Source of the DNA: Leptospirales bacterium
GTDB lineage: Bacteria > Spirochaetota > Leptospiria > Leptospirales > Leptonemataceae
DNA length: 64,000 nt
Direction: 5' to 3'
Assembly (NCBI GenBank): GCA_019694655.1
Contig: JAIBBN010000013.1
Span: forward strand, 26,440 to 90,439
The notes under the pieces are model-generated. The model saw only the letters and a list, made by a program, of their open reading frames with translations. It was not told the DNA's origin and made no database searches. How positions within the stretch are numbered: the stretch's first letter is position 1; each line of letters begins with the position of its first letter. Both the position numbers and the translations under genes were made by a program. This document shows positions 25,311-34,521 of the stretch, piece by piece.

Positions 25311-26771
25311 GTGAAGCGATTGGCCTTTTCGTTGATTCTTGTGGTGCAGCTGGCATCCCCGGCGCTTGCACAATCGGCGCCGCCGATGAGCATCGCCCAG
25401 GCCGAGGAGCTTGCTGAACAGAATAGCGTCGAGTTACGCTTGCTGCGCGGTGAGCGCGTTCTGGCGCACGAGGCCGAACGCGCACGCTGGCGCGATTTTT
25501 TGCCGCAGGTCTCGCTCTCCTATCGTCGTAACCGTACCGTCGCACAGCGCAATTTCGACAACGGCGCCCATTCCGTTCAACTCAGCGTATCGCAGCCTAT
25601 CTTCGATGGCGGCCGCAGCGTGCTGGCCCTGGAGATTGCGCAACTTGACGCGCGCATGGCACAGGAGCGATACGCTGAGGCGCAGGTGCAGTTGCGCCTC
25701 AAAGTGCGTGAAAGTTATCTGCGTATTCTCCAGGATCAGGAGGGAGTGCTGATTGCACGCGGCTCGCTGGAGAGCGCGCATCGCGCCTTACAGCGAGCAG
25801 AATTGGAATTGCAGCAGGGCGCGATTGCGGCTCTTGATGAGCGACAGCTGGCCAGCGAATTCGAGCGAAGGGCGCTGGATCTGGAGCGACAGGATCAGTC
25901 GGCGGCCGATGGCTTGAGTTCCTTTCGCCGTCTGCTGCGCCTGCCAGACGACGATTCTCTAAGTCTCTTGCGTCTCGAGGACCTCGAGCTGCGCTTCCCC
26001 TCGCCGCCGCCGGCCAATGAAGATCTTGTCGAGCTTGCTCTCGAACGTCGCTCGGACGTACGCCAGGCTCGGATCGACGCTCTTCGCGCCGCGCGCGAGC
26101 ATCGGATTCAGCAGTATGACTGGCTGCCCACCGTTGCGCTCACCGGCAACCTCGGACGCACAGGCGAAGAGTGGCCGCCGCGCACCACAGAGTGGGGCGT
26201 TGGCCTTAGCTTCACCTTCCGCGCGTTTGGAAACACGCTGGTTACCGACGCGCAGGAAGATCGATCCCGTGGCGAAACCTCGCGCGGCTATTCCTCCAGC
26301 GCCACGCTGAACATCTATGACAATGCCAGCTGGCGCGAATCGGAATTGCGCAGTGAAATGAATCTCTATCGGGCGCGCGAACGACAACGCGACCTCATGG
26401 ATGAGGTACGACAGCAAATTGAGAGTTTGCGCCGCGATTTCTTACTGCGCGTGCGTGAGTCGGAACTGGCCGCAAACAGCCTGCAGGTTCAGGCCGGACG
26501 TTTTCAGGTTGACCGCTTGAAATACGAAAATGGCGAGCTGGCGCTGCAGGAATACCTCGAGCAGGAACTTCGTTTCATTCAGGCGCAACACGATCTGGTC
26601 AAACAACGCGTGGATCTGGCGCTGGCCGCCAACCAGATGGAAAGCGCCCTCGGCTTGCCGCTGGATTCGCTGGGCATGGTCGAGATCCGTATGCGCCAGA
26701 ACGCAGTCAGCCCTTTGAGCGCTCCGGCGCCGGCATCGGCCAACGACGACGCCAGTCAGGTTCGACCATGA
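25311..26771 (+). CDS. TolC-family outer membrane efflux protein
   Basis: A 486-residue outer-membrane channel protein starting at GTG. It has a cleavable signal peptide (ends ASPALAQS) followed by two OEP repeats. Each has an N-terminal AEELAEQN-type helix, long amphipathic helices and strand motifs such as VQLSVSQPIFDGGRSVL, where the family's Q-P-[IL]-F-x-G-G is intact. It would form the trans-outer-membrane duct of the tripartite exporter encoded by the following genes. It overlaps the adaptor gene by ATGA. Confidence 0.93.
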   Translation: MKRLAFSLILVVQLASPALAQSAPPMSIAQAEELAEQNSVELRLLRGERVLAHEAERARWRDFLPQVSLSYRRNRTVAQRNFDNGAHSVQLSVSQPIFDGGRSVLALEIAQLDARMAQERYAEAQVQLRLKVRESYLRILQDQEGVLIARGSLESAHRALQRAELELQQGAIAALDERQLASEFERRALDLERQDQSAADGLSSFRRLLRLPDDDSLSLLRLEDLELRFPSPPPANEDLVELALERRSDVRQARIDALRAAREHRIQQYDWLPTVALTGNLGRTGEEWPPRTTEWGVGLSFTFRAFGNTLVTDAQEDRSRGETSRGYSSSATLNIYDNASWRESELRSEMNLYRARERQRDLMDEVRQQIESLRRDFLLRVRESELAANSLQVQAGRFQVDRLKYENGELALQEYLEQELRFIQAQHDLVKQRVDLALAANQMESALGLPLDSLGMVEIRMRQNAVSPLSAPAPASANDDASQVRP

Positions 26772-28345
26772 AGCGTTGGTCCAAAGTAGTCCAGGCGGTC
26801 CGGGAGCGCGCCGCCAGAGTTCGCCAAACAGCTGCGACCTTCGGCGAGGATCCGAACGTTCGCGCTGCTCTCAGTCAAGCGCTCGGATTTTTCAAGGCTG
26901 AACTATCCACGCACTACCGGAAGGTGTGGACCTGGATACGCCGCTACCCTTTGCCGGCAGGCGCTCTCGCCATTGCGCTGCTGGCGATCATCGCCTTTCG
27001 AATCTGGCAGACGCAACTGGCCAGTCAGGAACAGGGGCCGCTTGTTCCGCGCGTCCATACATTGAAGTTAAACAGTGAAACACTGGTGCAGACGGTTGAT
27101 TCGCCGGCCAGCATAACATATCTGGAAAAGGCTGCCGTTTCTGCGCGCATTTCCGGTCGTATTGCCCGCCTGCATGCCGAGCAGGGACAATCTGTCCGCC
27201 GCGGCGAAGCGCTCGCTCAGCTGGAAACCTTTGAGCTGGAACTGCAGCTGCGCCAGGCCCGCGCACGGTTGAATTCGGCGCTGGCCCAGGCCGGCGTCTC
27301 GCGGGCCCGCTATGGCGCCTCGCGACGCGAAGCAGATCGTCAAATTCGCGACCTGGAACGCAGCCAGGCTGAAATCGTCGATGCCCGCGCTTCCTTTCTG
27401 AATGCGCGGCGACAGCTACAACAACGTCAGCAGATTTTTGCACTGGGCGGCGCATCCCGCGAAGAGGTCAAGGGCGCATACACGCAGTACCTGGCAGCCA
27501 TGAGCCGCTACTACCAGACGCGCAAGACATATGAGATGCGCATCGTCGGCTATCGCGATCAAGATTTGCGCCAGGCCAGCTGGACCATTCCCGAGGAATC
27601 GCAAGAGAAGCGCGAGGCCTTCATCAGCTTCAATACTGAGACCGAACGCCAGGATCTACGCGCCGCGCAAGCCGCCGTGCAGAACGCACAGCTGGAGACT
27701 GAATCGGTACAGATGTTGCTGCAGGAAGCAACAATTCGCTCGCCTATCGATGGTGTTGTCGCCGAGCGCGCACTGGATCTGGGCGAGCAGACCAAAGAAG
27801 GCGAACCGCTCTTTGTGGTAGTGCGCATGGATCGACTGCAAGCCTTGATGCACGCTACAGAAGATCAGGCGCCGCTGGTACATCCGGGACAGAAGGCTCA
27901 TTGCAGCATCGATGCTTACCAGGGAACGGAGATTGAAGCGAACGTACGCCTGGTTGCGCCGGTCATCGACCCTGCCTCGCGCAGCGCCGAGATCCGGCTG
28001 GAAATCGACAATGGCAATCGCCGTCTGCAACCAGGAATGTTTGCCCGTTGCCGAGCCGAGGTACGCAGCATTGAGAATGCCCTGGCAGCGCCGCTTAGCG
28101 CGCTGACCGAGATTCGCAACGGCCCTGATGGCCGCCGCGCCATCGCCTACGTAATACAAAACAATCTGGTCTTTCGGCGCGAGATTCGTCTGGGCGAAGA
28201 CTTTGGCGAACGGGTGCAGATTCTCGAAGGACTGAAGGCTGGCGAACTCATTGCCCTTGATTCCGTCGATTTTCTGGAAGATGGACTGCGCATTGAGCGG
28301 ATCGAAAATGAGGCCGCCAATCCAATCAGCGAGAGCTCGCCATGA
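26768..28345 (+). CDS. RND periplasmic adaptor (HlyD/MFP family) with extended cytoplasmic N-terminus
   Basis: A 525-residue membrane fusion protein. Unusually, about 60 charged, helical residues precede the single transmembrane segment (63-80). Then come the lipoyl half-motif (SARISGRIARLHAEQGQSV, RRGEALAQLE), a long helical hairpin of about 150 residues, the second lipoyl half (IRSPIDGVVAERALDLGE) and beta-barrel and membrane-proximal domains. It bridges the inner-membrane pump and the TolC-like channel. Most RND adaptors are lipoproteins or have short N-termini, so the extension is notable. The gene overlaps both neighbours by 4 bp. Confidence 0.92.
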   Translation: MKRWSKVVQAVRERAARVRQTAATFGEDPNVRAALSQALGFFKAELSTHYRKVWTWIRRYPLPAGALAIALLAIIAFRIWQTQLASQEQGPLVPRVHTLKLNSETLVQTVDSPASITYLEKAAVSARISGRIARLHAEQGQSVRRGEALAQLETFELELQLRQARARLNSALAQAGVSRARYGASRREADRQIRDLERSQAEIVDARASFLNARRQLQQRQQIFALGGASREEVKGAYTQYLAAMSRYYQTRKTYEMRIVGYRDQDLRQASWTIPEESQEKREAFISFNTETERQDLRAAQAAVQNAQLETESVQMLLQEATIRSPIDGVVAERALDLGEQTKEGEPLFVVVRMDRLQALMHATEDQAPLVHPGQKAHCSIDAYQGTEIEANVRLVAPVIDPASRSAEIRLEIDNGNRRLQPGMFARCRAEVRSIENALAAPLSALTEIRNGPDGRRAIAYVIQNNLVFRREIRLGEDFGERVQILEGLKAGELIALDSVDFLEDGLRIERIENEAANPISESSP

Positions 28346-29859
28346 GAACGCGAAGGCGCATTGTTGATGCAGCGTTTCCTGCGTTTGTTGCGTCGCTTTG
28401 TTTGCTGCAGTGTGCCAAAGCTGCCGATGCCCTGGATGCCCTCCTGCCTCCGCCGGGCGGCGAGCGTCCGCGTATTACACTCTCATCGCCCTCCAGCGCC
28501 TCGCCGACGGTCGCTGCCAGCTCCGCCATATTTGTAGAATTCGATCGAGAGATGGATCGCGAGTCGACGCGCAGCGCTTTCTCCATCAGCGGCGACTCGC
28601 CGCCGCGCGGACAGCCGCTATGGGAAGGCCGACGTCTGTACTTCGATCTGGAGGAAGATCTCCAGCCGGGCGCCAGCTATCTTTTACGCGTGGGCGGCGA
28701 AGCGCGCTCCGCAGAGGGCGCGCCTCTGGAAGTGGAGTACCTTGTCTTTTTTTCGGTAGGGATGGGCGGAAATGCGCCGCGCGTTGTCAGTCATCTGCCA
28801 GCCCGCGGCGCACAGGGCGTCGATCCAGCTGCAACGATTGAGCTGCGTTTCTCGCGTGCAATGAATCGCACCTCGGTCGAGCAGGCCTTCAGTGTATCGC
28901 CTGCTGCGCCCGGCGCCTTCCAGTGGGATGCCGACGATGCAGGCTTCCGCTTCACGCCGTTTGCTGCATTGAACAATGGCGGCCTGTATTCCGTGCGCAT
29001 CCTATCCTCCGCCGCGGCGGCTGATGGTTCGCTCCTCGGCGAGAACTACAGTTGGTCCTTTCAAAGCGGTCTTGATCTGATACGACCGCAGCTGGAGTGG
29101 GTGCGCGAAAACGGCAGCCTCGTTGATCTGCTGGATGGGGTTGCCGGGATCTATAAGGACAGTGCACTTGTTCTGCGCTTCAGCGAGCCCATGCATTTTG
29201 CCAGCGCCGAAAGCGCGGTTACACTGACCCGAGTTGAAAACGGCGCCGGCGTCGCCTTGTTGCGCAGCTGGAGCGCCGATTTCCGCGAACTGACCATTGC
29301 GCCGCAAGAGGCCCTGGAACCGCTGCAGATCTATCGATTGCGAACTGCGACCAGCGCTCGAGATCTGGCCGGGAATGACCTGCTTCTGGAGACTCAACTT
29401 GCATTTCAGGTGAACAACAGCGCTGGCGCGATAAATTCTGAATATCTGCAAATTGTCAGTGCCAACAAGACGACGCCAGCGCCGCTCGAGCCATTCAATT
29501 TGGCCCCCGATACGATCCAGCTTTTGAATGCAGGCGGGTGCGACTCCGCTCCGCTGCAGGCGCAGCTGACTCTGGATTTTGATCATTCGCTAAACCCTGC
29601 GACTGTCGCCGAAGCCCTCAGCTTTGCGCGCCTCTTTGGGCCCTCGGGCCAGGGGGCCACGCTGGTTGGAATAGCCGTAGAGAGCAGCGGGGTCCGCCCC
29701 GCCGATCGCCTGCGCATTTACCTGAGCGACGTTTGCGATAGTTTGTATACACTCAGAATATTCGGCGGGCGCAACGGATTGCGTTCCGCCGCCGCCGGTC
29801 CGGAGAGCGGAACCTGGTTGCGCGAGGACCGGACCTTTTACCTGAGGTTCAACCCATGA
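28342..29859 (+). CDS. Lipoprotein with tandem Ig-like (SbsA/Big_5) domains, first paralogue
   Basis: A 505-residue lipoprotein with a signal sequence ending SLCLLQC. It contains about four Big_5-type Ig-like domains, each with the hallmark of an acidic/aromatic strand plus R-x-M: FVEFDREMD near 55, LRFSRAMN near 172 and LRFSEPMH near 278, then a divergent DFDHSLN near 412. The C-terminus (YTLRIFGGRNG ... GTWLREDRTFYLRF) is shared with the next gene product. The domains are extracellular or periplasmic adhesive modules. Its location inside an RND operon, between adaptor and pump, is unusual. Overlaps are ATGA on both sides. Confidence 0.85.
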   Translation: MRTRRRIVDAAFPAFVASLCLLQCAKAADALDALLPPPGGERPRITLSSPSSASPTVAASSAIFVEFDREMDRESTRSAFSISGDSPPRGQPLWEGRRLYFDLEEDLQPGASYLLRVGGEARSAEGAPLEVEYLVFFSVGMGGNAPRVVSHLPARGAQGVDPAATIELRFSRAMNRTSVEQAFSVSPAAPGAFQWDADDAGFRFTPFAALNNGGLYSVRILSSAAAADGSLLGENYSWSFQSGLDLIRPQLEWVRENGSLVDLLDGVAGIYKDSALVLRFSEPMHFASAESAVTLTRVENGAGVALLRSWSADFRELTIAPQEALEPLQIYRLRTATSARDLAGNDLLLETQLAFQVNNSAGAINSEYLQIVSANKTTPAPLEPFNLAPDTIQLLNAGGCDSAPLQAQLTLDFDHSLNPATVAEALSFARLFGPSGQGATLVGIAVESSGVRPADRLRIYLSDVCDSLYTLRIFGGRNGLRSAAAGPESGTWLREDRTFYLRFNP

Positions 29860-31370
29860 GCTCCGCCCGCCGCGTTCTTCTAGCGTTGTCGCTATTGCTG
29901 GTTCTGGCGGCTCTGCGCTGCAGCAACGACTCAGTGGAGTCGCTATTGCTCGGTTTGTCGCCCGATGAACTCCAGCCCGCAGTCGTGGCTACTGAACCAG
30001 CCGATGGCGCCTTTGGCTTTGATGGCGCCGCCGGCCTGTGGGCGCTTTTCAATCAGAGCATGGATCAGGAGAAGACGCAAAGCTCCTTTCGTTTGAGCGG
30101 CGCCTCAGGCGCCGTTGCTGGCAGCTTTCGCTGGGAAGGACCGCGACTGACCTTTACGCCCGATACGCCGCTCAGCGGAGTCGAGCAGTTCACTATGTTG
30201 ATTCAACGCAGTGCGGAATCCAGTCGCGGCGTTGATCTTTCCGATGATGTTATCATTCGATTCTATGCCAGCGCCGACCTGGCAGCGCCGGAATGGATCG
30301 ATAGCAGCCCGGCCGCCGGCGCCGTCGCAGTGCCTCCGGGCAGCGTGCTACGACTGCGCTTCTCCCGGGTCATGGATCTGGCTACGGCCAGCGACGGCAT
30401 AAGCGTTAGCCCCGACTTTCTACGCAGTACACAGAGTGCGGATGGCGGCGCGACCATTGAGCTCGTTCCCAACAGCCCGTTGGCTAACGGCGTTTACACC
30501 CTGCGGTTGAACCAACAACTGCGCGACATCAGCGGCCACACGCTGCGTCGCGAGGCCAGCATTCAGTTTACGGTTGGCGCCGACTTTCAACAGCCGGGCA
30601 TCGCCTCGGCAGCGATAGGCGCGCTGGCCCTTGTCTCCGGTCTAAGTCTTTCCGGGGCGGAGCGTCTCGACAGTCTTACACTGCAGTTCAGCGAAGCGAT
30701 GCAGGCCGCCTCGGTCGAAGGTTCGATCCGCCTCTCTCCGGCGCGCGCCATGGTCTTTGGGTGGAATGGCGCCGGCGATACGCTGACCATTCAATTCAGC
30801 GGCGGTCTTGATCCGGAAACCGAGTATTCACTCAGTATCGATGGGCAGGCGCACGACCTGGAGGGCAATGCGCTGGCGCAGGCCGCAGAATACCGCTTTG
30901 TTACCAATGGCGTCGCATCCCTGCGGCCTCAGGTGCTGCGCGTTCGACAGATACAGAGCAGCGCACCGCTGGCCTGCACGGCTGGTTCCTCGGCGGCCGG
31001 GTTTTCGCCGGACCTTGTCGACTTCAATGTGGTTGATATTGGCCAGTGGATCGAGACGCTTCCAGCCGCGGCGCCCGCGCATTGTGCTCTGCAATTGCAG
31101 GTTGATTTCAATCAGCCAATGTCGCCAGCCACAGTCATGGCCGCACTCAGTCTTACTCCGGTACTCAATCCCGCTGGAGCATCGCCGGAAATCTACGATG
31201 TCAGTGTTCTGGGTGCAAGCGCCGTTATCAGCCTTGTCGGCGGTTTTCCGGCGCCTGGACCCGGCGAAATTCCAATCTATCGTCTGCGGCTTCGCGGGGG
31301 CGTCAATGGAGCGCAAAACCTGAGCGGGGCATGGATGGAACAGGACTATTCGCTCTACTTGAGCTACTAG
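29856..31370 (+). CDS. Lipoprotein with tandem Ig-like (SbsA/Big_5) domains, second paralogue
   Basis: A 504-residue lipoprotein (signal ending LAALRC). Its Ig-like domains are marked by LFNQSMDQEK, LRFSRVMD, LQFSEAMQ and VDFNQPMS, spaced about 100 residues apart as in the previous gene product. The C-terminal motif YRLRLRGGVNG ... GAWMEQDYSLYLSY matches the paralogue, which suggests an ancient tandem duplication and a shared docking surface. It ends 4 bp before the first RND pump gene. Function is unknown; partnership with the pump is inferred from operon structure. Confidence 0.85.
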   Translation: MSSARRVLLALSLLLVLAALRCSNDSVESLLLGLSPDELQPAVVATEPADGAFGFDGAAGLWALFNQSMDQEKTQSSFRLSGASGAVAGSFRWEGPRLTFTPDTPLSGVEQFTMLIQRSAESSRGVDLSDDVIIRFYASADLAAPEWIDSSPAAGAVAVPPGSVLRLRFSRVMDLATASDGISVSPDFLRSTQSADGGATIELVPNSPLANGVYTLRLNQQLRDISGHTLRREASIQFTVGADFQQPGIASAAIGALALVSGLSLSGAERLDSLTLQFSEAMQAASVEGSIRLSPARAMVFGWNGAGDTLTIQFSGGLDPETEYSLSIDGQAHDLEGNALAQAAEYRFVTNGVASLRPQVLRVRQIQSSAPLACTAGSSAAGFSPDLVDFNVVDIGQWIETLPAAAPAHCALQLQVDFNQPMSPATVMAALSLTPVLNPAGASPEIYDVSVLGASAVISLVGGFPAPGPGEIPIYRLRLRGGVNGAQNLSGAWMEQDYSLYLSY

Positions 31371-31374
31371 GCGC

Positions 31375-34300
31375 ATGATGATTGAACTGGCGGTACGTCG
31401 ACGCATCGCAGTCTTCATGATCTTCCTGGCCATTGCTCTGGCCGGGGCAATCTCCATTCAGCGACTTCGAGTTGATCTCTTTCCGGACATGGAGATTCCG
31501 CGAATCAGTGCGCTCACTCTCTACGCTGGCGCTCCGCCGGAAGAAATCGAGGCGCTGGTGACACGGCCAATGGAGGAAGCGCTGTCCAGCGTCAATGGCG
31601 TGCAGTCGCTTCGCTCGCGCTCCGAGGAGGGTCTTTCGGTGGTCGAGGCGCAATTGGAATGGGGCGCCCAGCCGGATCTAGCGCTGATTCAGATGCGTCA
31701 GAAGGCCGATCTGGCTCGCCAGCAGTTGCCGGAGGAAGCCAGTCGAACGATTCTCTTGAAATTTGATCCATCGCAAGAGCCGCTGGTCCTGCTTGCTGCC
31801 GAGGCGCGCCAGATAGATCCGCGGGCGCTGCGCGATTTTCTGGAACGGGAAGTGCGACCGCTGCTGGAACGCATTCCCGGCGTCGCCGCTATCAGCATTC
31901 AAGGGGGCGAACGCCGCGAAATCCAGGTAGAGGCGGACTCGGCGCGACTGCATGCCCGACAGCTGAACCTGGCTCAGTTGAGCGAGGCTATTTCCGCGGC
32001 GAGCTTCCAGACGCAGGCCGGACGACTGCGCTCTGGCGATCGTGAATTTTCTGTCCGCATGCTGGGCGATTTGCGCAGCGCGGCCGAAGTTGCCAATGTG
32101 ATTGTGCGCGGCGGCGATGGACCGTTGCTGCGCGTTTCCGATGTAGCCAGCGTACGCGATGACTACCGCGAGCCACGCGGCGCCGCGCTCTACAAAGGCC
32201 AGCCAGCGACCTTGTTGGCATTGCGCAAAGAGCCCGGCAAGAATGCCATCGACGCCGCCGCTGCCATCGCCCAGGCCCTTGGACCGATCAATTCGCGTTT
32301 TGAACGTCAGCTCCATCTAAGCGTGATCAGCGACCAGTCCCGTTACATTCAGAATGCGGTGTCGTCGGCCGCGTGGTCGGCAGTTCTCGGCGGCGGCATT
32401 GCTTTTGCTGTGTTGCTAGTCTTCCTGAATGATATACGCGCCGCGTTGATCATTGCAGCCAGTATTCCATCGTCGATGCTTGCCGCTTTTGCGGCCATGG
32501 ACGTCTTTGGTCTTTCGCTGAATTTGATGAGCCTTGGCGGCCTCGCGGCCGGCGCTGGCATGCTGGTGGATAATTCCATCGTCGCACTGGAGGCCATCGC
32601 CGCCGAGCGTGAAAGGCGTCCGGAGCTATTGCTCGCCGATGCGGCGGCGCTTGGAATTCGTCGCATCGCCTCCTCGTCGCTGGCGTCAACCCTGACCTCA
32701 GTGATTGTCTTCTTGCCGATCGTCTTCTTGTCTGGGCTGGCGGCGGCTGTGTTTCGCGACCTGGCCCTGACTGTCGCCATCTCGCTGCTGGCCTCCCTTG
32801 CCTGCGCCCTCTTGCTCACTCCGGCCCTCGCTACTTTGCAGCCCTCGCCTGATTCGCGGAGCGATCGCATCATGCAATGGATGCAGCGCCGGCTAGAACC
32901 AATCGCAGCTGTGCTCAATCGCTGGATCGCGGCACTGGCGCGGGGCAGCTCGGCGTGGGTATTTCGCGCCGTGGCCCGCCCGCAGGCGACCGTCATCCTG
33001 CTGGCGCTGGTCAGCATTGGCGGCGCGGCGCTCTTCCTCTTGATGGAGCGTAGACTTTTTCCACAGGCGCAGCGCGCTGAACTCAGCGTGCGACTGGCCT
33101 TACCGCCCGGCGTCACGCTACAGCAGAATCTGCAATGGCACCAACGCTTCCACCAGACGCTGCTTGCTACGGAAGGCGTGACTGGCGCCGTGACAACGCT
33201 TGGCGCCGAAAGCGACGATCTCAGCGAACACGCCCGCGGCGCTCTGCATACCAACGAGGGCCTGACGCGCGTATTCCTGGACTCGGCCGATCCTGACTCT
33301 TCGAACGCCTTGCTGCGCATTGAGCGTTTGCTTTCCGGCTCAGGTCGCATCGAACGCGAACTGCGCAGCAAGGATGATCCGCTGGCCGATTTGCTGGGCG
33401 ACGCCTCGCTGATGTATTTGGAAGCAAGCGCTGCCGATCGGGGCGACGCTCGTCGTTTGATTGAGATCGCTCATCAACGGCTGCAGAAGCTCGGACTGTT
33501 TCGAATTCTGCGTAGCACGGCCCGCATCGGCCGGCCGGAATTGCAGCTGCAAGTCGACCGCACGCGACTGGGCGCCCGCGGGTTGACGCCCGGCGCTGCC
33601 GCCGAACTGCTGGGCGCGGCATTACGTGGTCGAATAGGAGCGGAGCTCCGCCAGGCGGATCGCGAAATTCCGGTACGCATTCGTTTGCGCGCCGCCGACC
33701 GCAGCAGCGCTCATTTGCTGCCGCGTATTTACGCACCGGCAGGCGAAGGCGAAGCGCCGCTTGGTCTGGCGCTACAAATGCAAACCGGAGCGGGATATAC
33801 AACGACGCTGCGCGAGGATCAGCGTAAGCTGGAGCGCCTGGAACTTGCGGCAATTCCTGGAAAAGAGTCTGCAGCGCAGTCGGCGGCGGAGAATACTCTA
33901 CAGGAATTGCAAACGCTGGCGGCCAGACTGCCGGTCGATCGCCGCCCGCTGCTACAGCTGCGCGCGGCCAATCAGGAAACGCTGCAGTCACTGTGGCAAA
34001 TGGCCGGCGCCTTTGCACTGTCGCTGGCCTTGATCTATATGTTGCTTGCCGGCCAATTTGAATCTTTGCTGCATCCGCTGGTACTTGGCGCGGCAGCGCC
34101 GCTTACTTTTGCCGGCGCCGGACTGGCGCTATTTGTGAGCGGCGGAGGGCTCAATATCGTCTCCGGCATCGGCATGGTAATGCTGGCCGGCCTATCGGTG
34201 AATGCTGCAATTGCGTTATACGAAGCCATCCAACAACGACGAGCGGCGATGCCAGATGGCGCTGACATTGACGAGACGAAACTGCTTCGTATTTTACAAG

Positions 34301-34521
34301 AATCCATCGCAGAGCGAGCGCGACCGATCGCCCTGACTACGCTGACCACTGTTCTTGGACTGGCGCCTATGGCCTTTGGGCTGGGCGAGGGCGCTGAATT
34401 GCAGGCGCCCATGGCGATTGCCGTCATTGGCGGCCTCACCGCGTCGGCGTTACTCTCCCTCGTCGCCTTTCCTGCGCTCTACGCAATGGTCGAGCTTCGT
34501 CGACAGCGGAGATCGATGTGA
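31375..34521 (+). CDS. RND efflux pump, first of a pair
   Basis: A 1048-residue inner-membrane proton-driven transporter of the AcrB/HAE type. It has twelve membrane segments in two halves with large periplasmic porter loops. Visible signatures are LRVDLFPDMEIPRI after TM1, the porter start YAGAPPEEIEALVTRPMEEAL (in part), and the TM4 proton-relay segment GMLVDNSIVALEAI, which retains one Asp where AcrB has two. The second half is introduced by FRAVARPQATVIL. Its substrate is not predictable. It overlaps the second pump gene by 4 bp (ATGTGAG region), which implies coexpression at fixed stoichiometry. Confidence 0.94.
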   Translation: MMIELAVRRRIAVFMIFLAIALAGAISIQRLRVDLFPDMEIPRISALTLYAGAPPEEIEALVTRPMEEALSSVNGVQSLRSRSEEGLSVVEAQLEWGAQPDLALIQMRQKADLARQQLPEEASRTILLKFDPSQEPLVLLAAEARQIDPRALRDFLEREVRPLLERIPGVAAISIQGGERREIQVEADSARLHARQLNLAQLSEAISAASFQTQAGRLRSGDREFSVRMLGDLRSAAEVANVIVRGGDGPLLRVSDVASVRDDYREPRGAALYKGQPATLLALRKEPGKNAIDAAAAIAQALGPINSRFERQLHLSVISDQSRYIQNAVSSAAWSAVLGGGIAFAVLLVFLNDIRAALIIAASIPSSMLAAFAAMDVFGLSLNLMSLGGLAAGAGMLVDNSIVALEAIAAERERRPELLLADAAALGIRRIASSSLASTLTSVIVFLPIVFLSGLAAAVFRDLALTVAISLLASLACALLLTPALATLQPSPDSRSDRIMQWMQRRLEPIAAVLNRWIAALARGSSAWVFRAVARPQATVILLALVSIGGAALFLLMERRLFPQAQRAELSVRLALPPGVTLQQNLQWHQRFHQTLLATEGVTGAVTTLGAESDDLSEHARGALHTNEGLTRVFLDSADPDSSNALLRIERLLSGSGRIERELRSKDDPLADLLGDASLMYLEASAADRGDARRLIEIAHQRLQKLGLFRILRSTARIGRPELQLQVDRTRLGARGLTPGAAAELLGAALRGRIGAELRQADREIPVRIRLRAADRSSAHLLPRIYAPAGEGEAPLGLALQMQTGAGYTTTLREDQRKLERLELAAIPGKESAAQSAAENTLQELQTLAARLPVDRRPLLQLRAANQETLQSLWQMAGAFALSLALIYMLLAGQFESLLHPLVLGAAAPLTFAGAGLALFVSGGGLNIVSGIGMVMLAGLSVNAAIALYEAIQQRRAAMPDGADIDETKLLRILQESIAERARPIALTTLTTVLGLAPMAFGLGEGAELQAPMAIAVIGGLTASALLSLVAFPALYAMVELRRQRRSM

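Noticed and set aside
32349..33371. 340-codon minus-strand frame inside the first RND pump
   Set aside because: It is entirely antisense to a well-conserved transporter gene, and its product is Ser/Arg-rich and featureless. It is treated as an artefact of codon bias.
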